This document shows positions 18,986-27,126 of a DNA stretch of 64,000 bases, one piece after another (position 1 is the first letter of the stretch; every line of letters starts with the position of its first letter). Source of the DNA: JBBROS01 sp038229135 (lineage in GTDB: Bacteria; Pseudomonadota; Alphaproteobacteria; Acetobacterales; Acetobacteraceae); NCBI GenBank assembly GCA_038229135.1, contig JBBROS010000001.1, forward strand, positions 169,003 through 233,002, read 5' to 3'. Position numbers and translations under genes: made by a program. The notes below the pieces were generated by a model, which was not told where the DNA came from, searched no databases, and was given only the letters and a program-made list of their open reading frames with translations.

Positions 18986-19759
18986 ATGCAACAGGGCGCC
19001 CTGACCAACTACGTCGACGTCGCGCAGATCGCGCTGTACGTCTTCTGGCTCGCTTTCGCGGCCATCATCTACTACCTGCTGCAGGAGAATAAGCGGGAGG
19101 GCTACCCGCTCATCACCGAGCGCAAGAACATCGTCGTGCAGGGCTTCCCCTTCGTCCCGGCGCCCAAGACGTTCCTCATGCCGAACGGCCACAAGATCCT
19201 GGCCCCCCGCTACGAAGCGCCCGAGACCTTCAACGGTGTCCCCAGCGCCAACTTCCCCGGCGCTCCCTACGAGCCCGTCGGCAACCCCATGCTCTCCGGC
19301 ATGGGCCCCGGCGCATGGGCCCGCCGGGCGGACGAGCCGGACCTGGCCTGGGACGACAACCTGCCCAAGATCGTCCCGCTCCGCGCCGCCCCGGCCTTCT
19401 TCCTCGCCTGGGAAGACCCGGACCTCACCGGCTTCGACGTGGTCGGCCTCGACGGCGTGGTCGCGGGCAAGATCGTCGACAGCTGGGTCGACCGCTCGGA
19501 GGTCGTGCTGCGCTATGTCGAGGTGGAGTTGACGCACCCCAAGGAGGCCAAGCGCATCCTGCTGCCGATCCACTACATGACGATCAGCAAGAAGCAAAAG
19601 CACGTCCGCTCCGGCTTCATCACGGGCGCCCAGTTCGCCGACGTGCCGGCCACGCGCAACGCCGAGACGGTCACGCTGCTCGAGGAGGACAAGATCCTCG
19701 CCTACTACTCGGCCGGCATGCTCTACGCCCGCTCCGGCCGCATGGACCCGCTGATCTGA
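18986..19759 (+). CDS. puhA: Reaction centre H subunit PuhA
   Basis: The single-span H subunit that caps the L/M core on the cytoplasmic side and conducts protons to QB. 257 residues: one membrane helix at about 12-32 (ALYVFWLAFAAIIYYLL), then a globular domain starting REGYPLITE, with FDVVGLDGVVAGKIVDSWVD characteristic of the family (read as FDVVGLDG then AGKIVDSW). RBS-like GAGAGG lies upstream of the ATG. The stop overlaps the puhB ATG. Confidence 0.97.
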   Translation: MQQGALTNYVDVAQIALYVFWLAFAAIIYYLLQENKREGYPLITERKNIVVQGFPFVPAPKTFLMPNGHKILAPRYEAPETFNGVPSANFPGAPYEPVGNPMLSGMGPGAWARRADEPDLAWDDNLPKIVPLRAAPAFFLAWEDPDLTGFDVVGLDGVVAGKIVDSWVDRSEVVLRYVEVELTHPKEAKRILLPIHYMTISKKQKHVRSGFITGAQFADVPATRNAETVTLLEEDKILAYYSAGMLYARSGRMDPLI

Positions 19760-20430
19760 TGGCTGCCATCCGCCTTCGCCCGGCACGCCATGAGCTGCCG
19801 GGCCGCCTGCCGGAGGGCGAGCGCGTCCTCTGGCAGGGCGCGCCGGACTGGCGGAGCCTCGCCCGCAATGCGCTGCATCTGCGGGGCCTCGCGCTCTATT
19901 CGGCCGCGATCGTCGCCGCCGTGGGTCTGTCCGGAGTCGTCGAAGGGGAGGCACCCGGGCGCATCGCGTTCGAGGTGCTGCGGGCCGCCGGCGTTGCCTC
20001 CGTGCCGATCCTGCTCGGCCTCGCCTACGCGTGGGCCGCCGCGAGGGGAGCCTTCTACACGATCACCACCCACCGCGTGGTGCTGAAGATGGGCGTGGCC
20101 TTCTCCATCACGCTGAATTTGCCGTTCGCGCAGATCGAGAGCGCCGGGCTGCTGACGCGCCGCGACGGCTCGGGTGACATCGCGCTCCGCTTCGTGCCCG
20201 GCACCCGCGGCCTCGGCTGGTTCATCCTCTGGCCGCACGCCCGTGGCTGGCGCCTCGCCCGCGGCGAACCGATGCTCCGCGCCCTGCTCGATGCCGAGCG
20301 CGCCGCCCAAATCCTCTCGCGCGCGCTGGCCGCGTCGGCCGACATGGCAATTCCTGTTTCCGAACCGACAAATCTGGTGGACACTGGCGGCCGTAACCCC
20401 GGCGTGACACCCACGACCGCGGCCGCCTGA
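19759..20430 (+). CDS. puhB: Photosynthetic complex assembly protein PuhB
   Basis: A 223-residue PH-like domain membrane protein needed for efficient reaction centre assembly in Rhodobacter. LPEGERVLWQGAPDW at the N-terminus and YTITTHRVVLKMGVAF in the middle are family signatures; hydrophobic stretches span about residues 40-60 and 75-95. The C-terminal 20 residues are low-complexity Pro/Thr/Ala. Start and stop positions fit the puhA overlap and a 13-base gap to puhC. Confidence 0.93.
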   Translation: MAAIRLRPARHELPGRLPEGERVLWQGAPDWRSLARNALHLRGLALYSAAIVAAVGLSGVVEGEAPGRIAFEVLRAAGVASVPILLGLAYAWAAARGAFYTITTHRVVLKMGVAFSITLNLPFAQIESAGLLTRRDGSGDIALRFVPGTRGLGWFILWPHARGWRLARGEPMLRALLDAERAAQILSRALAASADMAIPVSEPTNLVDTGGRNPGVTPTTAAA

Positions 20431-20443
20431 CCGGAGGAGCCAA

Positions 20444-20968
20444 GTGGCACGAACCTATCCCGTCGTCTTTCCCCGCCTGCCCCTGTTCGGCATCGGCGCG
20501 GTTCTCGCCCTGGCCCTGGTTGCAGCAGCGGCAGGGCCGCGGCTCGGCGGCCACGTGAAGCCGGCGCCCGCAGCACTCCTCGCCGAACGCACGCTCGCCT
20601 TCGCCGACCGGGCTGACGGCGCCGTCGTCGTGCGCGAGAACAACGAGATCGTCGCCGTGTTCGAGGGCGAACAGGGCTTCGTCCGGGGCACGCTGCGCAG
20701 CTTCGCCCGCATGCGCCGCGGCCTGGACATCCCACGCACCGAGCCCCTTCGCCTGTCGGCCTGGGCCGATGGCCGCATCACGCTCGAGGACACCGCAACC
20801 GGTCAGCGGCTCGACCTCGAGGCGTTCGGCCACACCAACGCCTCGACCTTTGCCAAGCTTCTGCCCATCGAAGAGCGCTTTTCCGTCGGGGAGGGCTCAC
20901 CCGCCATCGCAGAGCGCACGCCTCGCCTCACGGATCGCGCGCCCCCCGTCGCGGAGCGCGCACGATGA
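20444..20968 (+). CDS. puhC: Photosynthetic complex assembly protein PuhC
   Basis: A 174-residue protein with one N-terminal membrane anchor (about residues 13-30) and a periplasmic domain with FVRGTLRSFARMRR and DIPRTEPLRLSAW, matching the PuhC family implicated in reaction-centre/LH1 organisation. The start is GTG with GGAGG eight bases upstream. The C-terminal 25 residues contain imperfect repeats (PAIAERTPRLTDRAPPVAER). The stop overlaps the next gene's ATG. Confidence 0.88.
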   Translation: MARTYPVVFPRLPLFGIGAVLALALVAAAAGPRLGGHVKPAPAALLAERTLAFADRADGAVVVRENNEIVAVFEGEQGFVRGTLRSFARMRRGLDIPRTEPLRLSAWADGRITLEDTATGQRLDLEAFGHTNASTFAKLLPIEERFSVGEGSPAIAERTPRLTDRAPPVAERAR

Positions 20969-21279
20969 GTGCCGCACCTGAATCCGACTGGCTCTTCGGT
21001 CGCCGCACCGTCCAGGCCCGCGCGACCATCGACATCGAGAAAACGCCCGAGAGCTTCCACGCCTACGCCGTGCCGGAGGGCGTCGAAATCCGCGCGGGCG
21101 ACATCGTGCAGGTCCACGGCGCCCCTTACGAGATCGAGTTCGGCGACCACATCACGCTCGAGTGTCCCGCCACTGTCCAGCGGGCCGGCGCCGTGCTTCG
21201 CGCCTGGACCGCCTTCACCGCCTTCTTCGAACTGACCGGGCTCTACGAGGTCGGCTTCGAACCCAAGGAGCACGCATGA
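20965..21279 (+). CDS. Conserved PGC hypothetical protein (orf104)
   Basis: A 104-residue soluble protein with no cofactor motif I recognise. It lies between puhC and acsF with four-base overlaps at both ends (ATGA), so its expression is tied to complex assembly and the cyclase. Small conserved ORFs occur at this point in other proteobacterial PGCs. The sequence is compact, with a mixed beta-type pattern (EIRAGDIVQVHGAPYEIEFGD) and no signal peptide or membrane helix. Function unknown; a role with AcsF or in assembly is inference from position alone. Confidence 0.85.
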   Translation: MSAAPESDWLFGRRTVQARATIDIEKTPESFHAYAVPEGVEIRAGDIVQVHGAPYEIEFGDHITLECPATVQRAGAVLRAWTAFTAFFELTGLYEVGFEPKEHA

Positions 21280-22376
21280 GCATGGCCGTCACCGGGACCC
21301 CCATCGGGGCGCCCGGCTTCACCACCGCCAAACCGGTCGTCAGCGAGACGACCCGGCTTGCCCAGGACGACACCGTCCTGAGCCCCCGCTTCTACACGAC
21401 CGACTTCGCCGCGATGGAGAAGATCGACGTGGGCGGTGTCCGCGCCGAGTGGGACGGCCTGATCGCCGAGCTCCGTGCCGACCCGAACCGCGGCCACTTC
21501 ATGCGCACCAAGGCGTTCGACCTCAAGCTCGAGGACCTCGAGCCCGAGCTGCGGCGGGAGCTGCTGGAGTTCCTGGTCAGCTCCGTCACGGCCGAGTTCT
21601 CGGGCTGCGTGCTGTATGCCGAGATCAAGAAGCGCATCAAGGCAGGCGACATCCACGACCTGTTCGCCTTCATGGCGCGGGACGAAGCCCGGCACGCTGG
21701 CTTCATCAACGACACGTTGAAGGATTTCGGCGTCGGAGTGGACCTGAGCTTCCTCACCAAGGCCAAGAAGTACACCTATTTCCAGCCCAAGTTCATCTTC
21801 TACGCGACCTACCTGTCCGAGAAGATCGGCTACGCCCGCTACATCACCATCTTCCGCCACCTGCAGGCGCACCCGGAACGGATGGTGCATCCGATCTTCG
21901 GGTGGTTCGAGCAGTGGTGCAACGACGAGTTCCGGCACGGCGAGGCCTTCGCGCTGCTGATGCGGAGCGACCCGAAGCTGCTGACGGGTATCAACAAGCT
22001 CTGGATCCGCTTCTTCCTGCTCGCCGTGTTCGCGACGATGTACGTCCGCGACCACGCCCGCCCGGCCTTCCATGCGGCCCTGGGCCTGGACCCGACGGAC
22101 TACGACTACAAGGTCTTCCGCATCACGAGCGACATCGCGCGCCAGGTCTTCCCGGTCGAGCTGGACATCGACCACCCGGCCTTCCGCGCCGGACTCGAGC
22201 GGATGCGGCGGATCACGGTGGCCATGGGCGAGGCACGGCGCCAGGGCGGCGTGCTGGGCAAGGTCCGGAAGTTCGGCCTGCAGCTCGCAGCCGGCGCCAC
22301 CTTCCTGCGGCTGTTCGCGCTGCCGGCCATCAAGCACGACCTGCCCGCCACCGTACGTATGCAGCCGGCCTGGTAG
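21276..22376 (+). CDS. acsF: Aerobic Mg-protoporphyrin IX monomethyl ester cyclase
   Basis: Di-iron oxidative cyclase that forms ring E of bacteriochlorophyll using O2. 366 residues with the ferritin-like ligand motifs DEARHAGF (about E138, H141 region) and NDEFRHGEAF (about E218, H221), plus glutamates in TAEFSG and YAEIKK. No oxygen-independent bchE is seen in the window, so pigment synthesis from this cluster needs oxygen. The frame is open upstream, but the ATG overlapping the orf104 stop is where homology starts. Confidence 0.96.
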   Translation: MSMAVTGTPIGAPGFTTAKPVVSETTRLAQDDTVLSPRFYTTDFAAMEKIDVGGVRAEWDGLIAELRADPNRGHFMRTKAFDLKLEDLEPELRRELLEFLVSSVTAEFSGCVLYAEIKKRIKAGDIHDLFAFMARDEARHAGFINDTLKDFGVGVDLSFLTKAKKYTYFQPKFIFYATYLSEKIGYARYITIFRHLQAHPERMVHPIFGWFEQWCNDEFRHGEAFALLMRSDPKLLTGINKLWIRFFLLAVFATMYVRDHARPAFHAALGLDPTDYDYKVFRITSDIARQVFPVELDIDHPAFRAGLERMRRITVAMGEARRQGGVLGKVRKFGLQLAAGATFLRLFALPAIKHDLPATVRMQPAW

Positions 22377-22377
22377 C

Positions 22378-23217
22378 ATGGGCGGCCTGCTTGCACCTGT
22401 GGGCTACGCGCTGTTCGTCTGGTGGTTCAGCACGGGCGTGATCCTGCTGCTGCAGAACCTTCCGCGCCGCACGTATGCCTGGAGTGCGGCGGCCGGCACG
22501 GTCGTGTTCGCCGTGTGCCTGCACCGCCTCGCGGCGACCGCCTCGGACATGAGCGAAACGGCCGCCTACGCCGCCTTCACCTACGGCGTGCTCGCCTGGG
22601 GCTGGCACGAGATGGCGTTCTTCATGGGCATCGTCACCGGGCCGCGCAACACGCCAGCCCCACCCGGCGCTTCCACCGCACAGCGCTTCCGCCTCGGCCT
22701 GCTCGCTTCACTTTGGCACGAGCTCGCCATCCTCGCGACGGCTGCGCTGATCGTATGGTCGACCTGGGGCGCGCCCAACCAGGTCGGCACGTGGACGTTC
22801 GTCCTCCTGTGGGTCATGCGCACCAGCGCCAAGCTGAACGTCGTGCTGGGCGTACTGAACCTCGGGGAGGAGTTCATCCCCGCCCATCTCCGCTGGCTGC
22901 TGAGCTTCATGGCTCGTCGCCCGATGAACTTGCTGATGCCTATCAGCCTCACGCTCGGCACCATCGGCGCGGCCCTGCTCACGCAGGCGGCCATGGGCGC
23001 CACGCCCCCGGCACAGGCCGGCCCGGCCATGCTCGCCGCCATGATGTCCCTCGCCGTGCTGGAGCATTGGTGCCTGATCCTGCCCCTGCCCTTCGGCCGG
23101 CTCTGGGCCTGGTTCCTCAGCCGCAAAAGCGGCACCCGGCACAACGCCGCCACCACGCCCACACTGACCCAATCGCCAAGGGGGACCGGCCATGGACTAC
23201 CAGCACTTCTTCCGTAG
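22378..23217 (+). CDS. puhE: Putative photosynthetic complex assembly protein 2, PuhE
   Basis: A 279-residue polytopic membrane protein (about seven hydrophobic segments) with the conserved blocks WGWHEMAFFMGIVTGPR and SAKLNVVLGVLNLGEEFIP (each part of the PuhE family pattern). In Rhodobacter the homologous gene affects bacteriochlorophyll levels. It follows acsF by one base, and its last 26 bases overlap hemA. The C-terminal tail after the last helix is low complexity. Confidence 0.9.
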   Translation: MGGLLAPVGYALFVWWFSTGVILLLQNLPRRTYAWSAAAGTVVFAVCLHRLAATASDMSETAAYAAFTYGVLAWGWHEMAFFMGIVTGPRNTPAPPGASTAQRFRLGLLASLWHELAILATAALIVWSTWGAPNQVGTWTFVLLWVMRTSAKLNVVLGVLNLGEEFIPAHLRWLLSFMARRPMNLLMPISLTLGTIGAALLTQAAMGATPPAQAGPAMLAAMMSLAVLEHWCLILPLPFGRLWAWFLSRKSGTRHNAATTPTLTQSPRGTGHGLPALLP

Positions 23218-24403
23218 GCAGCTCGACGGCCTACGCCGTGAAGGCAATTACCGGGTGTTCGCGGACCTGCAGCGCCGGGCTGGGCACTTCCCCCATGCGA
23301 CCCACATCGACGAGCGCGACCGCAACGACGTGACCGTCTGGTGCAGCAACGACTACCTCGGCATGGGCCAGCACCCAACCGTCCTCGCCGCGATGCATGA
23401 GGCGCTCGACAGCTGCGGCGCCGGAGCCGGCGGCACGCGCAACATTGCCGGCACGAACCACTACCACGTGCTCCTCGAGGAGGAGCTGGCCGCACTCCAC
23501 GGCACCGAGGGCGCACTGCTGTTCAACTCCGGATACATGGCCAACTGGGCCGCGCTCAGCACCCTCGCGGGCCGCATCCCGGACTGCGTCGTGCTGTCCG
23601 ACAGCTTGAACCACGCCTCCATGATCGAGGGCATCCGCCACAGCCGCGCCAAGTGCATCGTCTGGGCGCACAACGACGTGGCAGACCTCGAGCGCAAGCT
23701 CGCCCTGCTCGACCCGGCAACCCCTAAGCTCGTGGCCTTCGAAAGCGTCTACTCGATGGACGGGGACATCGCCCCCATCGCCGAGATACTGGACGTGTGC
23801 GAGCGCCACGGTGCCATGAGCTACCTCGACGAGGTGCACGCCGTCGGCCTCTACGGCCCCAGCGGCGCCGGCATCGCCGAGCGCGAAGGCCTGGCGCACC
23901 GTGTCACGGTCATCGAGGGCACGCTCGCCAAGGGCTTCGGCGTGATCGGAGGTTACATCGCAGCCTCGGCGGCCCTGTGCGACTTCGTGCGCAGCTTCGC
24001 CTCGGGCTTCATCTTCACCACGGCGCTGCCCCCCGCCATCGCGGCAGGCGCGCTCGCCAGTGTCCGCCACCTGCGCCGCAGCTCTCTCGAGCGCGAAGGC
24101 CAGCAGCGCAATGTGGCTCTCCTGCGCACCATGCTGGATGCCGCCGAACTGCCGCATGCGCCGAATCCGAGCCACATCGTGCCCGTGATGGTCGGCGACC
24201 CTGTGCTCTGCAAGCAGGTCAGCGACGCGCTGTTGCACGGCCATGCGATCTATGTGCAGCCCATCAACTTCCCCACCGTGCCGCGCGGCACGGAGCGGCT
24301 GCGCATCACCCCCACGCCCATGCACACCGAGGCAGACATCGGGCACCTCGTGAACGCCCTCTCTGCCGTATGGGCGGAAATGGGGCTGCGCCGGGCCGCC
24401 TGA
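23192..24403 (+). CDS. hemA: 5-aminolevulinate synthase
   Basis: Condenses glycine with succinyl-CoA to form 5-aminolevulinate, the first tetrapyrrole precursor (C4 pathway). 403 residues, with CSNDYLGMGQ, SLNHASMIEGIRHS, the DEVHAVGLYG segment and the PLP lysine in EGTLAKGFG (about K247). It closes the long bchF-puhE operon, so precursor supply is coupled to pigment synthesis. A stem-loop is not obvious directly after it; 156 bases separate it from the HiPIP gene. Confidence 0.97.
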   Translation: MDYQHFFRRQLDGLRREGNYRVFADLQRRAGHFPHATHIDERDRNDVTVWCSNDYLGMGQHPTVLAAMHEALDSCGAGAGGTRNIAGTNHYHVLLEEELAALHGTEGALLFNSGYMANWAALSTLAGRIPDCVVLSDSLNHASMIEGIRHSRAKCIVWAHNDVADLERKLALLDPATPKLVAFESVYSMDGDIAPIAEILDVCERHGAMSYLDEVHAVGLYGPSGAGIAEREGLAHRVTVIEGTLAKGFGVIGGYIAASAALCDFVRSFASGFIFTTALPPAIAAGALASVRHLRRSSLEREGQQRNVALLRTMLDAAELPHAPNPSHIVPVMVGDPVLCKQVSDALLHGHAIYVQPINFPTVPRGTERLRITPTPMHTEADIGHLVNALSAVWAEMGLRRAA

Positions 24404-24559
24404 GCCTGGACCGGCTCGGGCGAGCGATCCCAACCCGGACTACTACTCACATCGCCTTGTTTCGGCCGTGCTTGAGAACTTATGTGTGCCGTGGGCCGTT
24501 GCCAAACGGGAAAAACCCCTCATTCATCGTCTGTCATCAACTCTGGAAGGAAGCGCAGA

Positions 24560-24817
24560 ATGGTCACCACCCGTCGTTGCATGATGAAGGCAACGCTCGG
24601 CCTCGCCGCCGGCTCGGCCGCGCTGGCCACGGCTGCCACGGCGCAGGCGCAGAGCCAGAAGGTCGCGCAGAACTTGGTGCAGTATCAGCCCGGCCCGAAG
24701 GACGGCCTCGTCTGCAAGGCCTGCGTGAACTGGGTCGAGCCGAATGCCTGCACCATCGTGGAAGGCAACATCAACCCGCAGGGCTGGTGCGTGGCCTACG
24801 CGCCTAAGGAAGGCTGA
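24560..24817 (+). CDS. hip: High-potential iron-sulfur protein (HiPIP)
   Basis: An 85-residue periplasmic 4Fe-4S electron carrier. Cysteines in the pattern CKAC, NACTI and GWCVAY give the family's four ligands (C-x2-C, then two more). The N-terminus TTRRCMMK followed by a hydrophobic stretch and AQAQ looks like a Tat signal, fitting export after cluster insertion. HiPIPs donate electrons to the tetraheme cytochrome of reaction centres in several purple bacteria, and pufC is nearby. The ATG at 24560 has GGAAGGAAG upstream; the longer frame from 24482 would bury the signal. Confidence 0.95.
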   Translation: MVTTRRCMMKATLGLAAGSAALATAATAQAQSQKVAQNLVQYQPGPKDGLVCKACVNWVEPNACTIVEGNINPQGWCVAYAPKEG

Positions 24818-24834
24818 CTTTCTTCAGTCGAACC

Positions 24835-24866
24835 AAAAGGGCGGCCCCTCACCGGGCCGCCCTTTT
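24835..24866. terminator. Bidirectional terminator between HiPIP and cytochrome c genes
   Basis: Perfect 13-bp stem AAAAGGGCGGCCC / GGGCCGCCCTTTT with a six-base loop, so each strand ends in a T run after the stem. It sits between the convergent HiPIP and cytochrome genes and can stop transcription from both sides. Confidence 0.92.
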
Positions 24867-24887
24867 CGTTTGGACAGTCGCCAGGCT

Positions 24888-25919
24888 TCAGTTCGCCGCG
24901 GGCAGCGGCACCGGATCGGTCGCGAGCGTCCGAAGATACGCGATCAGGTCGGCCCGAACCTTCGCGTCGGGCACGCCGGCGTAGGTCATCTTAGTGCCAG
25001 GCGCATAGGCCGCCGGCTTCAGCAGCCACTTGTCGAGCTCCTCGTACGTCCACTGCCCGCCCTTCGCCTTGAGCGCGTTGGAGTAGGCATATCCCTCCAT
25101 GTGGCTGCCGATCGGCGCGCCGACCACGCCATACACGTTGGGCCCGATGCCTGCCCGGCCCCCCTGGTTGTAGGAGTGGCAGGCGATGCAGCCCAGCTTC
25201 ATCGTGTTTGCCTGCCCGGCCTGCACGTCGGCCGAGGCCATGCGCACGGCGATCGGTGCGTCGCCACCCGGCGTGGCAGGCCCAGGCGGCTTCGGCCCGG
25301 TCGACCCGGCTGCCGGTGGTGCCGAGGCTGCAGCAACCACGGCATTGGCCTTCTCGACCTCGGCCGCAGCAGGGGCTGCCGGCAGCGGGATCGGGTTTCC
25401 GGACAGGCTACGCAGGTACACGATCACGTCCGCACGCTTCTTGGCATCCGCCAGCCCGGCATAGCTCATCTTGGTGCCGGGCGCGTAGGTCGCAGGCTTC
25501 TTCAGCCACGCGCTCATCTCGTCGTAGTTCCACGGTCCGGCCTTGCCCTTCAGCGCCGCCGAATACGCGTAGCCTTCCTGGTGCCCGTGCGGGGCGCCCA
25601 TGATGCCGTAAAGGTTCGGCCCGACGCCTGCCTTGCCACCCTCGTTGAACGAGTGGCAAGCCACGCAGCCCTGCTGCTTCGTCGTCGCCTCGCCGCGCCC
25701 CACGTCGGCCGAAGCGAGCAACACCGCGATCGCCGGCTCCGGCGCGGCCGCGGCTACCTCGACAGCGCCCCCCGCCGCCTCCTGCATGTCGATCTTGATC
25801 GCTGATTCCTTGAGCTCGTGCGGCTTCACGAGCGCGCCGCCCACCAGACCGGCTCCCGTGAAGGCGATGCCGGCCAAAAGCACGGCGGCAAAGGCCTTGT
25901 TGAGTTCCAGACTGTCCAT
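24888..25919 (-). CDS. Membrane-anchored two-domain cytochrome c
   Basis: A 343-residue protein: an uncleaved N-terminal anchor (about residues 8-30), then two class-I cytochrome c domains with CVACH (C85-H89) and CIACH (C244-H248), each followed by a GTKM axial methionine segment. The domains are joined by a 40-residue Ala/Pro linker. The two domains are very similar, showing an internal duplication. Architecture resembles membrane-bound cytochrome cy, which shuttles electrons between bc1, oxidases and reaction centre. It lies downstream of pufC behind a hairpin, so a role as electron donor in the photocycle is likely but inferred. Confidence 0.92.
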   Translation of the reverse strand: MDSLELNKAFAAVLLAGIAFTGAGLVGGALVKPHELKESAIKIDMQEAAGGAVEVAAAAPEPAIAVLLASADVGRGEATTKQQGCVACHSFNEGGKAGVGPNLYGIMGAPHGHQEGYAYSAALKGKAGPWNYDEMSAWLKKPATYAPGTKMSYAGLADAKKRADVIVYLRSLSGNPIPLPAAPAAAEVEKANAVVAAASAPPAAGSTGPKPPGPATPGGDAPIAVRMASADVQAGQANTMKLGCIACHSYNQGGRAGIGPNVYGVVGAPIGSHMEGYAYSNALKAKGGQWTYEELDKWLLKPAAYAPGTKMTYAGVPDAKVRADLIAYLRTLATDPVPLPAAN

Positions 25920-25940
25920 CTTCCGCCGCTCCCAAACGTA

Positions 25941-25967
25941 AACCGGGCGCCCACGCGGCGCCCGGTT
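25941..25967 (-). terminator. Strong hairpin between pufC and the cytochrome c gene
   Basis: An 11-bp perfect stem (AACCGGGCGCC / GGCGCCCGGTT) with a five-base loop, followed on the minus strand by TTTACG and a further TTT. It probably ends or attenuates the puf transcript or protects its 3' end. It stands only 21 bases upstream of the next ATG. Confidence 0.65.
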
Positions 25968-26067
25968 GCAATAGCCCGCTCACACTCACCTGGGCAAGGG
26001 ATCGCCCCTGTCCAGGCCCGCCGGAACGCTTTACGCGCCGGCGAGCCCCTGGTTCGTCACGATGCGG

Positions 26068-27126
26068 TCACTTCGAAGCCCGCTTCTCGGCCGCAGGCTC
26101 GGTCTTCAACGTCCGCAGCTCCGGGAAGTCCTTGCTCATGTTCGCACCATACAGCGGCTTGAACACGCCCTGGTGGCAGGTTGCACAGCCCACCTTCGCC
26201 ACGTCCCCGTTCGCACCCTTCCGCACCGCCGGGAACACGTCCTGCAGCGAGGTGAGGTACTCGTTGTTCAGCTCCCGCACCATGCGGATGCCATACCAGG
26301 CCGTCACCCGCTGTGGCGTGCTCTGCGACCAGTCGCCGAAGTTGCGGCTGTTGTGGCAGTAGGTGCAGTTCACACCCATCGACTGCGAGAAGTGCACCAT
26401 CAGCGCGTAGGTCCACTCGGCTTCCTTGATCGAATGCCGGTTGCCATCCGGCAACGCCTTCTCGCCCTGCACGCGGATCGAGTGGTCGTTCACGAGGAAC
26501 GGCGTGTAGGGGTCGTATGGCAGCGACGAGTTGTTGATAGAGGCCGCCGGCCGGTTCTGCCCGGTGGCCACCTCCATTACGCCGACCGACTTCCCGGCCA
26601 GCGGGTCGCTGAAGTAGATGTTGGCCGGCACGGGGTTGCCGCGATGGCAGGTGTAGCACGTTACACCCGTCTCCTGGACGTGGCTCGTCCAGTTCACGTT
26701 CGTCGCCTGCGTCATCTGGATCATGCGGCGCGCAACCACCTTCGTGTAGACGCTGTCCTCGGCCATGTTGTTCACGTTGTGGCAGTAGGCGCAGCCCTGG
26801 GTCGGGCTCACCCAGTTGGTGATGCTCACCATCAGCCGCGTGAACTGCCCCACGCTGAGGTCGCCCAACACCTGCACGTTCTTGTAGACCGCGCTCGCCT
26901 TCGGCCCCACGGCCGGCAACTGCGGCAACGAGGGCGGCGCCACGTTGGACACCGCCACCGCCTTCTGCAGGCGCGGGTTGTAGTTCTGCTCCATCGCCAC
27001 CCCGCGGAACCCCCGCTGGATGCTCTCCTGCGGCGGCCGCTCGAAGCTCGTCATCATCGCGACGCCCAGCAGCCCGGCCACCGCGACGCCGACGACGCCG
27101 AACGCCGCCCCGATCCCGTAATTCAT
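26068..27126 (-). CDS. pufC: Reaction centre tetraheme cytochrome subunit
   Basis: The periplasmic cytochrome that re-reduces the photo-oxidised special pair. 352 residues with four heme sites (CAYCH, CYTCH, CTYCH, CATCH). The N-terminus is an uncleaved hydrophobic anchor (GIGAAFGVVGVAVAGLL) without the lipoprotein cysteine found in Blastochloris. The frame is open further upstream, but the ATG at 27126 overlapping the pufM stop is where the anchor begins. It is the last gene of pufBALMC. Confidence 0.96.
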   Translation of the reverse strand: MNYGIGAAFGVVGVAVAGLLGVAMMTSFERPPQESIQRGFRGVAMEQNYNPRLQKAVAVSNVAPPSLPQLPAVGPKASAVYKNVQVLGDLSVGQFTRLMVSITNWVSPTQGCAYCHNVNNMAEDSVYTKVVARRMIQMTQATNVNWTSHVQETGVTCYTCHRGNPVPANIYFSDPLAGKSVGVMEVATGQNRPAASINNSSLPYDPYTPFLVNDHSIRVQGEKALPDGNRHSIKEAEWTYALMVHFSQSMGVNCTYCHNSRNFGDWSQSTPQRVTAWYGIRMVRELNNEYLTSLQDVFPAVRKGANGDVAKVGCATCHQGVFKPLYGANMSKDFPELRTLKTEPAAEKRASK

